Origin: Drechmeria coniospora
Taxonomy: Eukaryota; Ascomycota; Sordariomycetes; Hypocreales; Ophiocordycipitaceae
DNA length: 64,000 nucleotides
Assembly: GCF_001625195.1 (NCBI RefSeq)
Contig: NC_054389.1
Location: 9,048,520 to 9,112,519 of the forward strand
Reading direction: 5' to 3'
This document shows, piece by piece, positions 54,850-64,000 of the stretch. Below the pieces are notes generated by a model that was not told where the DNA came from, searched no databases, and saw nothing but the letters and a program-made list of their open reading frames with translations. Each line of letters opens with the position of its first letter. Position 1 is the stretch's first letter. Position numbers and translations under genes: made by a program.

Positions 54850-55704
54850 TCATCGTCGTGCCTGCTCGTCGTCCATGAGCTGTTGGATCACGTCCATGTC
54901 TTGCTGGGCAAACTGCTTCTGCAGCATTTCGTTCGCCTTGTTCTCCTCGTCCGCGTTGAGGAGCATCAGCACGAGCAGACAGTACTCCCGGATACCCTCG
55001 CCCGCGTCCCCGGGAAGGAGGCGGGCGCGGCGGAGGGCGGCCTTGCCCCTCCCGATTCCCTTGTCGCGGTTCCAGTCGGTCTGCTGTCTCGGGACACCCT
55101 GCATGAGGGAGGCCGGGATCTGCTTGCTGACGTCTTCTGGCGGAGGGAGCGTCGTGGCGTGTATGTCGAGCAATTGTTGGGGCAGGTTGGGGTATTTGCG
55201 AAACAGCCACGTCAGCTTTTCCGAGTTTTCGAGCGCTCGGAACGGGTTGGGCGGTCCCGTCGGCTTCTCGGTGAGGTTATCCGGAGGCTCGGTACTGTGT
55301 TGGGGTCGGTTCTCATCTGAGTCAGGCGGGTGGTCTTTGAGATGGGTCTTGTTGCACGGAATGGAGCAGCTAGGAGCGACGTCAGCCACCAGCCAGGCCA
55401 AATGCATTGACGCCTTCACGGAGAGTCGAAAGGAGCTCGACCTGACGGGGGCGACGTACTAAGGTAGATAGCAACGAGAGCACTTGTACTTGGACGGGAC
55501 TGCCTCGCACACGCCGCACAGCGTGGGTCCCTTCTTGTTCGCCGCACCGGCTTCGCCATCGTCCAGCTCAGGCATGCTCATGCTCTGCCCCTCCCGATTC
55601 TCCGGCTTGTCGTCCATCACAGCTGCATTTTGCTGCGCCGCTGGCTCCGTCTCGGTCCTGCCGTCGGTGGTAAGGCGTGGTTGGTCCGGCAGCTGCTCTT
55701 GCAT
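54850..55704 (-). CDS. HIT-type zinc-finger protein
   Basis: A 254-residue model with exons 55460-55704 and 55369-54850 and a 90-bp intron that splits the finger. The joined sequence gives the zf-HIT: LCGVCEAVPSKYKCSRC at residues 62-78, then YCSIPCNKTH, with ligands C63, C66, C75, C78, C83, C87, H91 and probably H95. The C-terminal half is helical (LTWLFRKYPNLPQQLLDIH, IREYCLLVLMLL, ANEMLQKQFAQQDMDVIQQLM). The overall layout, finger first and a short helical tail, resembles the ZNHIT3/Hit1 group involved in box C/D snoRNP assembly; a related zf-HIT family cannot be ruled out. The acidic N-terminal 60 residues and the exact start are uncertain; MSMPELDD is an alternative start. Confidence 0.88.
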
Positions 55705-56426
55705 GGCCTGCGGGTCCCGGACAGCCGGGGCGAGGCTTCGGCTGGGGCGGCGGTGGTGATGATGGGCGAGGGTAGTATTCGTAGCCGTTGGTGCACAAGT
55801 CGGTCGCGGTCGCGTTGTCAGACCAAGGTGGAAAAATTCACCCGCTGCGGGCCGTTGGTGAATGTCCAGCGGGCCAGGGCAGCGATCGAAAATGCAAGTG
55901 AGCTCCCCACCTCAGCGCCCCTCCCCGTTGCATCATCGCTCAGACATTACTAATGCACTCGGCAAAAATAGGACGGCAACTAATAATATTAATTACAGTA
56001 CGGAGTACGGAGTACATGCTGAGTATTTGCTGTAGCGGTACGGAGTACTCTGTACAGTAATTACTGTACTTACAGTACTGTGCAGTACTCCGTAAGTACA
56101 AGACAGTACAGTACGAGCACGAGTACTGTCCACTACTGTACTGTAAGTACTGCAAGTACAAGTACGGAGTACAGTAAGTACCTGTTAATTTACCGTTGCT
56201 TAGTATTATTAGTACTCCGTAATACTCCGTAACCACTTAAGCAGTGTCGAAAGGTACTTACAAAGCACCGTACTGTACTAACGTCGGCCGTCCGAGTGTT
56301 GCAGCGCCACTTCCCCAGAAGCACTTTTGACATGACTTTTTCGTTCTTGCGGATTTCCCCCTACCGCCCCCCTGCCGAGCTTGCCCCAGCCCTCACTCGA
56401 GTCCTCGAAACTTCGGGGCCACATCC
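55705..56426. repeat. Spacer between the HIT-finger gene and NFU1 with a GTAC repeat cluster
   Basis: The flanking genes are divergent. Bases 55995-56275 are packed with GTACGGAGTAC, CAGTACTG and AAGTAC words in both orientations. No gene is seen. Confidence 0.7.
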
Positions 56427-57406
56427 ATGATGGCTTCCAGAGCGCCAGGGTTTCTGGTGCGTGCGTTGGCTAGGCCGCTGGCCGACTCTCCGATGCGCGC
56501 GGCACCGCCATGTTCTCGCCACCTCAGCACGCAGTCACGGCGACAATCCGGAGCCGTCACCGTCCCGTTCCTCCCGCGACCGTCCACGCAAAGGCGGCGG
56601 CCGAGGCTGGCTCCGAGCTTCATCGGCGGCGGCGCGCGCACAATCTTCATCCAGACGGAGAGCACGCCCAACGCGGACGCGCTCAAGTTCCTCCCCAACA
56701 GCCGCGTGGTGCCGGCCGAGATCGGCACGCCTTTCCTCGAATACCTCAGCCCGCGGTCGACCATCTCGCCGCCGCACCCGTCTCCGCTCGCGGCCAAGCT
56801 CATGAACATCGACGGCGTCACCTCCGTCTTCTACGGCGCCGACTTCATCACCATCACAAAGGCCGGCGACGCCAACTGGGCACACATCCGACCAGAGGTC
56901 TTTGCGCTCATCACCGAGGCCGTCACCTCGGGCGAGGCCATCGTCAACGTGGTGGAGCGAAAGGAGGGCGAGGCGGAGGGCGAGGAGGACAGCTTGGCCT
57001 ACAACGAGGACGACAGCGAGGTCGTCGGCATGATCAAGGAGCTGCTCGAGACGAGGATCCGGCCGGCGATCCAGGAGGATGGCGGCGACATCGAGTTCCG
57101 CGGCTTCGACGACGGTTACGTCAAGCTCAAGCTCCGCGGAGCCTGCCGGACGTGCGACTCGAGCACGGTGACGTTGAAGAATGGCATAGAAGGCATGCTG
57201 ATGCACTACGTGAGTCCACCCACGACGCACACTTTTTTTCCACCATTTTCTTGCTCCCTCGCTCACCTCCCATCCAGATTGAGGAAGTCAAGGGTGTCGA
57301 GCAGATACTCGACCAAGAGGAGGAAATTTCTCTCAACGAGTTTGCCAAGTTTGAGGAGAAGCTGAAGCAGCAAAAGATGGCGCAGCCGTCACCGGCGTCG
57401 GCGTGA
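56427..57406 (+). CDS. NFU1: Mitochondrial Fe-S cluster scaffold/targeting protein Nfu1
   Basis: Delivers [4Fe-4S] clusters to mitochondrial apoproteins such as lipoate synthase. The 303-residue model has exons 56427-57209 and 57278-57406, and the join LMHY-IEEVKGVEQI is typical. An Arg/Ser-rich mitochondrial presequence occupies the first about 65 residues. The Nfu N-terminal domain follows (TIFIQTESTPNADALKFLP, SPLAAKLMNIDGVTSVFYG, FITITKA). The C-terminal NifU-like domain has RPAIQEDGGDIEFRGF and the cluster-binding CxxC as GACRTCDSSTVTLKNGIE (C240, C243). The ending EEEISLNEFAKFEEKL is a short helix. An Asp/Glu-rich linker separates the domains. Either of the two adjacent Met codons could start. 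Confidence 0.96.
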
Positions 57407-60400
57407 TGGGTTACGAAGCCGAGAGCAAGAAGAACCAGTTTCATCCTGTACACTAATCATGACGTTTCTGCCTTGTCTTACATCGTTACTGGTCGAGACT
57501 GGAAGAATGAATGATGCCCCGGAATGCTGGGTTGAAGTGGCCCCATTTCCTAGCCTTTGCTCCGATCGTTCGTGTCCTCTGGCTCGGCTCATGGATCGTC
57601 AATTCACACGAGGTTCATGGCGTTGGTGGGTAGGCCGTTTGGTTGGGAAGAACGGATGTATCCGATGTGGCGGTGTTTAACCTCCACGCTTGTCCGTGGC
57701 GCGGGGTCGCAACGTGCGGACCAAGAAAGAAAATAGCAGCAATCGATTCTTGGCCCCTCGAGGTCGTTGAGTCTTGCGGTAGTTGATAGGAGTCACCACA
57801 AGCTTTAGGGGCGACATGATTTTCACTCCCCAAGTATGCTCGACCAGTGCGGCTCGCTCATACAGCATTGTTCTCCGGAGTTGGGCGAATAAGCCATGTC
57901 TTCTCCGATGCCGCAGCGGATGGGCACGACAGGGGGAGTAGTTACGGAGCACTTGATATCAAGTTGGTTGAAACCGATATCGCAACGAGCCTTGTCCGAG
58001 TCCTTCTCGTCGAACGGCACGGCCCTAGTAACGGTCAACGTTTCACCCCAATTTCGGTTGCCCTTCTGCTTTTCTCCGCTGGCGGCCAAGTACCTAGCAG
58101 TACCGCGTAGGAGTGCGCACGTACCGCGGACATTGGCATCGCCCTTGTCTTTCCGAGATGGTCAATACGTGCGGGTGGTCGGCACGATCGGAAAATAGTT
58201 AAAATATTAGACTTGTGCTCAGTCATGTTCAAGTCGACGGCTCAGACCCGTCGGCCATGTTTCCATCTGTGGATGACATGGGCACGCTCGAGTGCCCGGC
58301 CCAGGCGACATGCACACGGATGTCGTGCGTCACGGTCAACAGGCACTTGTCCCACTGGCCGTCCACCCGCAAGTAAGTGCATGCGGCACCAGGTGCGTAC
58401 TTGGCTTGATTGCCGCTAGGTTGCAGAAGCAATTTGGACGGTCGGTAGTGCAGGTGACTCAAAGCCACATCGTGGCCGAGGCGTTCTAGAGCACCGCGGA
58501 CCAGGGAATGAATCGGTTGGCCAATTGCGGGATGGCGAGGTGTTGGCCAGTGATGGTGGAATTAATCCGTCGGTGGACGTTGGCCAGCAGTGACTTGCAT
58601 GTGCTCACCGCACACCACCATGCTGGGTGTTGTTGAACTTTGCTGCGAGGGCGAAGGGGAGGGAGGAGGCTCCGAGTAGAAGGCGTGCCTAGCACTAGGT
58701 AAAGGCAGTATCGGTCACTTCGGCGCTCAGATGGTGCGAGAAGCACTGTCAAGTACAAGCACTTTACCGATGCATTCGTGTGGAGCGGACACGTGACGGT
58801 GACGGTGACGGTGACGGGCATTGTACACGGTTGAGCAGACCAAGGAGTATTTGAACAGCATGGCCGTTCGTCAGCGACTCGTTCGCAGCTCGTCGGGCAG
58901 CTGTCTGCGTCTCGGCTCGCCACTGGCTTGAAGGAGACGCGGGTTGCCTTCACTCTCGTGCTCGATCAGGGACGGGGCTCTTGCAGGCGGCCTGTCCTGG
59001 AGAAGGATTCGTTCCGCAGTTGGAACTGCAGCCAAAACCGCTAGCGAATAGAACGTTCACTGGAGGTCGGTCGGTTCGCATGCTTCTTGCCACAGGCTAG
59101 CAGGTTCGGTGCGGACTGCCACGGGTTGCCCGGGGGGGCACGGTAGCATGGTGCTGGCTGCTGTGGCGTGATGTTCTGCTTGAACTTGGATCGTTGCTGG
59201 GGGACCAAGGAACAACTCGGAGAAGGTCCCCGTCACGATGACGACACAGACATGCGCGCAAGCCCACCGATTCAGGCGGCAGGCAGCCCACAGGGTAAGG
59301 GTATTGAGCACTGGGCGCTGGGCTGGTGGAGCGAACGCTGGGTGGCCCTTGTGCCTTTTTATTTCGCTTCGTGGCGTTGCCATAAGCACAGTTTGTGTAG
59401 GGCCTCCTGCTGGCTTATTAGAGGACTTGTGCCCAACTTGGCAGTATCATCAGCCTCGCGTCGTTTATGCACAAGGATGAACTCAAGCACAGATGTACAG
59501 CTCAAGGCATTGACTCCGGATCTAGTGCACCTGCCATTCGAGGAGAGGAACCTATTCGTGCCAGGGAATACTATTTCCTATTTCCTAGTGGTTGGTCATC
59601 AAGTCGACTCCGCACAGTACGGTGCCTTTCTCCGCAGCTGGAACTGAACCCTGTATGCACGGCCCATACGTACAACGTACGTATGCATTGTGTCAGTGTA
59701 TTTGTATTGGGTCAGTGGTATACATGTAGATCGCGTCAACCGTCATCTTGTGCACTCAGCCCAAAGTACTGGCAGGTGCTCGTATGGTACAATGCGGGTC
59801 AAGGTCGATGCAAAGGATGACGTTATGCAAACGTCACGTACGGCGTACAGTACGCATACCTGAACTTGCCTGTGTCACTAATTACCAGCAAGGCGACAGC
59901 AGCCTGCGATGAATCGGTAGCGACTGGCTTGTAGTGTCCGTGGCCTGCGACGGCCAGGTAATATAGTGGGTTGGCAAAAGTGTCGATTCACTTTGTAGTA
60001 GTAGCTCTACCAAAATTGAACCGTCACTTTGTCAAGTATTTCCTTGGAACAAGTTCTCTTGCCGAAGCTAGCAGGGGCGAGCCGGAGGGCATGCACGCAC
60101 GAGTACGGAGTGCACCAACCGTACTGAATTGTACGGGTGGATGTACAGAGTACTTACATGCCCATGGTCCGTAAGATGTCGGATGCTGTCTGGCCGAATG
60201 GCGGGTACCGTGTCCTGCATTTCATCGGCCGTACGTGCTGGATTGCTTCCGTGAAGCCAAAACTGATACATCGACGCACATGTTAGACAGCCAACGGAAA
60301 GGCCAGAAGTTCTTGGGAACCCGTCAGCCCGTGTCGCCGCCGACGTCGACGCAGACGAGAATCGGCCTTAGCAGGTGGGTGACAGCCAAAGGCAGTCGAA

Positions 60401-60919
60401 GCATACCCAACCCAAACCAACAGAGCGACTTGACTTTTGAGCACCAACGATGCGTACATGTACATACACCATAGATGCTGGTATATAGTAGTAGGCGGTA
60501 GAAGGAGACATGCTGCTTGTATGCAGTGCAGGTGTCCGAACCAAGATATTGCAGATCAACGGCGTGTGGTTCAGGACTCCGTGCTCCATGTCTGCTGGCC
60601 CACGGCCCGTGCGATGGTGGCTCCAAGTCGTCAACACGCAACCTGCATCGCCTGCGAATGTCCGGCGACGGAGTTTTCGCAGGGCAAATCTCCGTCCCGT
60701 GGGCGGTCAAGGAGAAATGGCGCATCGTCTCTTCTTTCGAGTTGCTTTTGTGCATACACGTGTGCAGTTTGACCTGCCTAGTACGGCTCTTGTCGACCAT
60801 CAAAATCTACGGTACGGCGGGCGTGCTGAATGTGTGTACGGAGTAGTAAAGTATGGGGTAATACTGTACATGTCCGGAGTACCTGCGGAGTACTCCCATC
60901 TTGCTATTGCGCATGCATG

Positions 60920-60937
60920 GTACTCCGTACGGAGTAC
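60920..60937. repeat. Perfect 18-bp palindrome GTACTCCGTACGGAGTAC
   Basis: GTACTCCGTAC and its reverse complement share the central GTAC, so the 18 bases read the same on both strands. It is the cleanest example of how the window's intergenic words pair. Confidence 0.9.
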
Positions 60938-61826
60938 TAAGCTAGGTACCTATCCTGAAACGCTCACAGGCGGCTAGCCGACGAGGTGGAGGTACCCCAG
61001 AACCTCCAGGGGGGCTCTAGCTCGATTTTCGTGGCGGCCAGGGGCGCTCCCCTAGTTGCAGTCTTTGTACCTATGGTATGGTGGCAGGGGCGTGAACTTC
61101 CGGGCCAGTGTCCGCAGGTGGACCAGCCGCAACCTGCGGGCGACCTGGAACAATTCCCTGTCATCTCCACCGCATTACCTCAACTGCGAGTGCAGGCTTG
61201 CATGTACATATTTGTTGGTACGACCGAGGACAATGCTCCGCGCTGCAACGTGCATGTACAGGTGAAGATGAGCGTAGGACAACATACACTCCGTATTGCG
61301 CCTGGAGTTAGGTAATGTGCTGGCCAACATGCATGCAGTAGTTGCACATGTACTGTACATTATTATACTTGTGCTTTGTATGCTGGCACTTGCTTGTACA
61401 TCCACACGTGGAGTGGATGAGCATCGATACGAGCACGAGCTCGCTGCTCCCAAGTTCTCCACGACCAACCTATCGGAGAGTATACTCCACAACGGGTGGA
61501 CGGGAGATCGAGCCCTGGCGGCCCACGGTCAGCAGCCGAGGGGTGCGGCCCCGTGATCTTGGAATGTACTTACTCTCCCTCTGTTCGGAGTGCTCGTTCT
61601 CGTACGATGGATGCTAGCAACGCAAACTGTACGGAGCACTCCGTACTGTCGCGGCGCTTCTACCATGCATGGAGCGCAATCAGTGCCGTGCTGCATGAGA
61701 ATCGCCGTGGACTCCCGCACAAATGGGCCGTTGCCCCACGGCCGTCTCCCTTTGCCAGCTTCGCGTGCTGTACTTAGAACGCTGAGGCGAGGCAAACGCC
61801 GGCGCTGTAACAAGATGTTTTAGTTG

Positions 61827-61844
61827 CCCCCCCCCCCCCCCCCC
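61827..61844 (-). repeat. 18-base homopolymer (poly-C on +, poly-G on -)
   Basis: This is an uninterrupted C run in gene-free sequence. Its length may be affected by sequencing error. Confidence 0.8.
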
Positions 61845-62869
61845 GACACATTCCTTCGTCGCTGTTCCTTCTCCCGTGGGCGCACACATCAGGTACTACA
61901 GGTGCCTAGTACAGGTACACACATGCACGGAGTGTCCGTACAGCACACGACATCATCCGTGGTTGGAGGAGTCCCGTCTTGTACGGAGTACATGCACAGC
62001 ACTTTCGCGCTTGCATTGGCATGTCACACCTGTACTTGGGGCAATCACCTTATTTGACGTACTTCCCACCCCGCATTCTCCTGCTCGTGTCTTTCCCGCA
62101 TGTCGCAATCTCGTACGGGGCAAATCGTACAATTACGTATCGAGCATCCCTACAGGTACTTCTTCGTACATGTGCATTTATTGAACCCATCTTTGTACCT
62201 GGTCGTTGTGCTGTTTCGTTTCGTCCTCGCCCCGAACCTAGCCAAGGACTTGAAAGTGAAAGCCATGTACGGAGTAATATTCCCTACTGTGCTACACTTG
62301 CACTTGGGTCGGTCTTGCTCCAGCCATTGCAACCGGCCAGCCCTCTGTTGGTCTGCCTTCATCGCAGAGGGAAACCTACGAGGGATGCCAAGCGCTTCTC
62401 CGCGACCGAGTACGACGCAGCACTTCCCTGCGCTTGCATTCTTGTTGTCCAGTATCGACCGGCCGGCTTCCCAAGGCTTGCCGTTGCGACCATCCCCATC
62501 GGCCGAACAAGGGGCTGGACGGGGCTCGTATCTGTAGTGGTACGTTCCTGGACGATGCTGCACAGTACAGGGACTTCGAACGGTGGTGCGCGCCAATCGT
62601 ATCACCCATTTTTCCCCAGGACCCTGACTTGGGCCATTTACTTTTCCTTCCGTCTTTACCGAGTTGGTAGATAAAGCTAAGGGTTGCTCACTGTGCGTTT
62701 GGCAAACCGTGACCCTCCCCGCTCACCACTCCGGTTTCCTTGTCCCTTCTACGGGGCATAGTAGGAAATCCAAGTGCGTTCCAAAACCGCCTCGTGGGCC
62801 GTCTCACCTCACTGCATCCTAGACTGCAGGAGCTCGCATGTCGTAGGGTCGCCACCCCAAAAGCGACCA

Positions 62870-63470
62870 AGGTTGGTATGGTACCTGTACCGTGTATCGG
62901 TACTAGTGTACATGTACTGTACCGGTGTACGTACACGCAAGCTGTACTTGGAAGGGAGCACTCCCGTAGGTACCTGGTACCTATTGGTACCTCAGTCCGT
63001 CTCAACGCCATTTGGAGCAGATACAAGTAAGTACTTCAGTAATACCTCCTGGTTCCCGCACAGGCTTCGGCAAGGAACCTAGGTAAGTACTGTAGGTACC
63101 TAAGTAGGTACCTAACTAATATTAGTGCCTCACGGGTTTCTGTGGTGTGTTGACCGATTTGACTGATGTACTGTAGTTGTACTGTACCTACCTGGCCGTG
63201 TCGGCCGCCGTCATCTGCCTCGGATCGATCCACCACCTAGGTACCCAGGTACCTGCCTCAATCCCACCTCCTGCTAGCACAAGTAAGTACATGTACTTGT
63301 ACGAACGGAAGTGTCACTCCGTACTCCGAGCTAACCTACTGGGTACCGTCTAACCTACTAAGTAGGTACCGTGCGTGCTACCTTTGTCGTGCTGTTAATA
63401 GTGGTATTGACACCTTGGTACTCCGTACTTGCTTGTACCTTCCCGTGTGTCGCAGCAAGCTCCTACTGGG
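62870..63470. repeat. GTACC/GGTACC-flavoured repeat cluster
   Basis: Here the dominant words are GTACC, AGGTACC, GTACATGTAC and AAGTAC rather than TACTCCGTAC, so this is a distinct compositional flavour of the GTAC family at the right edge of the window. Confidence 0.65.
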
Positions 63471-64000
63471 GACTACCTTTCTCGCACCCTAGAGGATGGT
63501 ACCGGTACGGAACGTCAAGTACCTCTCGTTGGTCCGTAACCTCGTCGCGGGTGCGCGCCACCTCCAAGGTACTCGTGCTTGTTGCTCGGCTTTGTACCCG
63601 TACTCCTGCGCATGTACATGCTAGTACAACGTCACTAGTACGGAGGTGTAGACACTTTGCTTCCACTGCATGCTCTTCTCTATTCGCAAGCCGCACCGCA
63701 CCTCACCTCACTTGCTCCTGCTGGGAAACGCCGCCAGTAGCCCAGACCAAGCACCCGCTCCCGCCACCCACCGCGAGAGCGAAGGAAGTCCTTGCTCAAA
63801 CACCTCCCTCACACCTCTCGTCCCAATCTCAGCCTGCCTGCCCCTCAGCTTGCCCTGCTTGCGAGTTGAGCCAGGGTCTCGTGCCGATCGTCGCCTGCTA
63901 CTCCGTACCGCCCGAGTATTATATCTCCCCCCCCCCGCTTTCCAACGTCGTCGTCCTGTCTCGTTGCCCCCAACGCGCTCGCGCTCCCAACCTCATTCTC

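Larger units (their letters stand above)
57407..64000. other. 6.6-kb terminal block without a supportable gene
   Basis: I could not defend a gene in this stretch. It contains GTAC clusters at 59650-59720, 60830-60960, 61190-61350, 61880-62290 and 62870-63470, an 18-base poly-C run (61827-61844), and a GGTGAC hexamer repeat near 58795-58817. Two minus-strand frames at 58229-58468 and 57823-58089 are less repetitive, contain spaced cysteines and could be remnants or exons of a small gene, but no splice model joined them convincingly. The CT-rich right edge (63700-64000) resembles the promoter of a gene beyond the window. Confidence 0.5.

Overview
The window is filamentous-ascomycete nuclear DNA, most likely from a hypocrealean Sordariomycete. 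It shows short GT-AG introns of about 50-140 bp with CTAAC/CTGAC-like branch points, single-gene transcription units on both strands, and a typical set of fungal housekeeping proteins (Hsf1, Pbp1, Qcr2, Rpc82, Ggc1, Dad3, uS5m, Nfu1). The order-level placement rests on the overall look of the proteins and is inference. I support 20 protein-coding genes, one broken gene and a family of GTAC-rich intergenic repeats. Exon structures were built by hand from splice signals. For every complete multi-exon model the exon lengths sum to a multiple of three.

Layout. Bases 1-757 hold the 5' part of the heat-shock factor gene, which runs off the left edge. Bases 758-4294 are gene-poor, rich in GTAC repeats, and contain a decayed homoaconitase (LYS4) copy. 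Bases 4295-17102 look like a diterpenoid biosynthetic cluster: a cytochrome P450, a fungal rhodopsin-like seven-helix protein, a secreted berberine-bridge-type FAD oxidase, a fused copalyl-diphosphate/kaurene-synthase-type cyclase transcribed divergently from the oxidase, and an NmrA-like NAD(P) protein. A secreted AA11 lytic polysaccharide monooxygenase gene follows (17916-18812). After a 3.4-kb gene-free gap come PBP1 (ataxin-2-like, without its Lsm domain), QCR2, RPC82, the mitochondrial GTP/GDP carrier GGC1, a 1923-residue coiled-coil protein, the kinetochore subunit DAD3, the mitoribosomal uS5m gene, a small membrane protein, an unrecognised 486-residue protein, a Ras-like/RasGEF fusion, a basic conserved hypothetical, a HIT zinc-finger protein and NFU1. 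The last 6.6 kb (57407-64000) has no gene I can defend.

How the genes work together. The cluster genes make chemical sense as a pathway. The two-domain cyclase would convert geranylgeranyl diphosphate to a cyclic diterpene. The P450, FAD oxidase and NAD(P) protein could then oxidise and tailor it. No GGPP synthase, transporter or pathway-specific transcription factor is visible in the window. The remaining genes are unrelated housekeeping functions: respiration, Pol III transcription, Fe-S assembly, mitochondrial translation and transport, kinetochore and signalling. The most interesting points are the cyclase's altered class I metal motif (D-K-W-L-E instead of the usual D-E-x-x-E), the Lsm-less Pbp1, the LYS4 relic, and an intergenic sequence family built on the word GTACGGAGTAC and its reverse complement.
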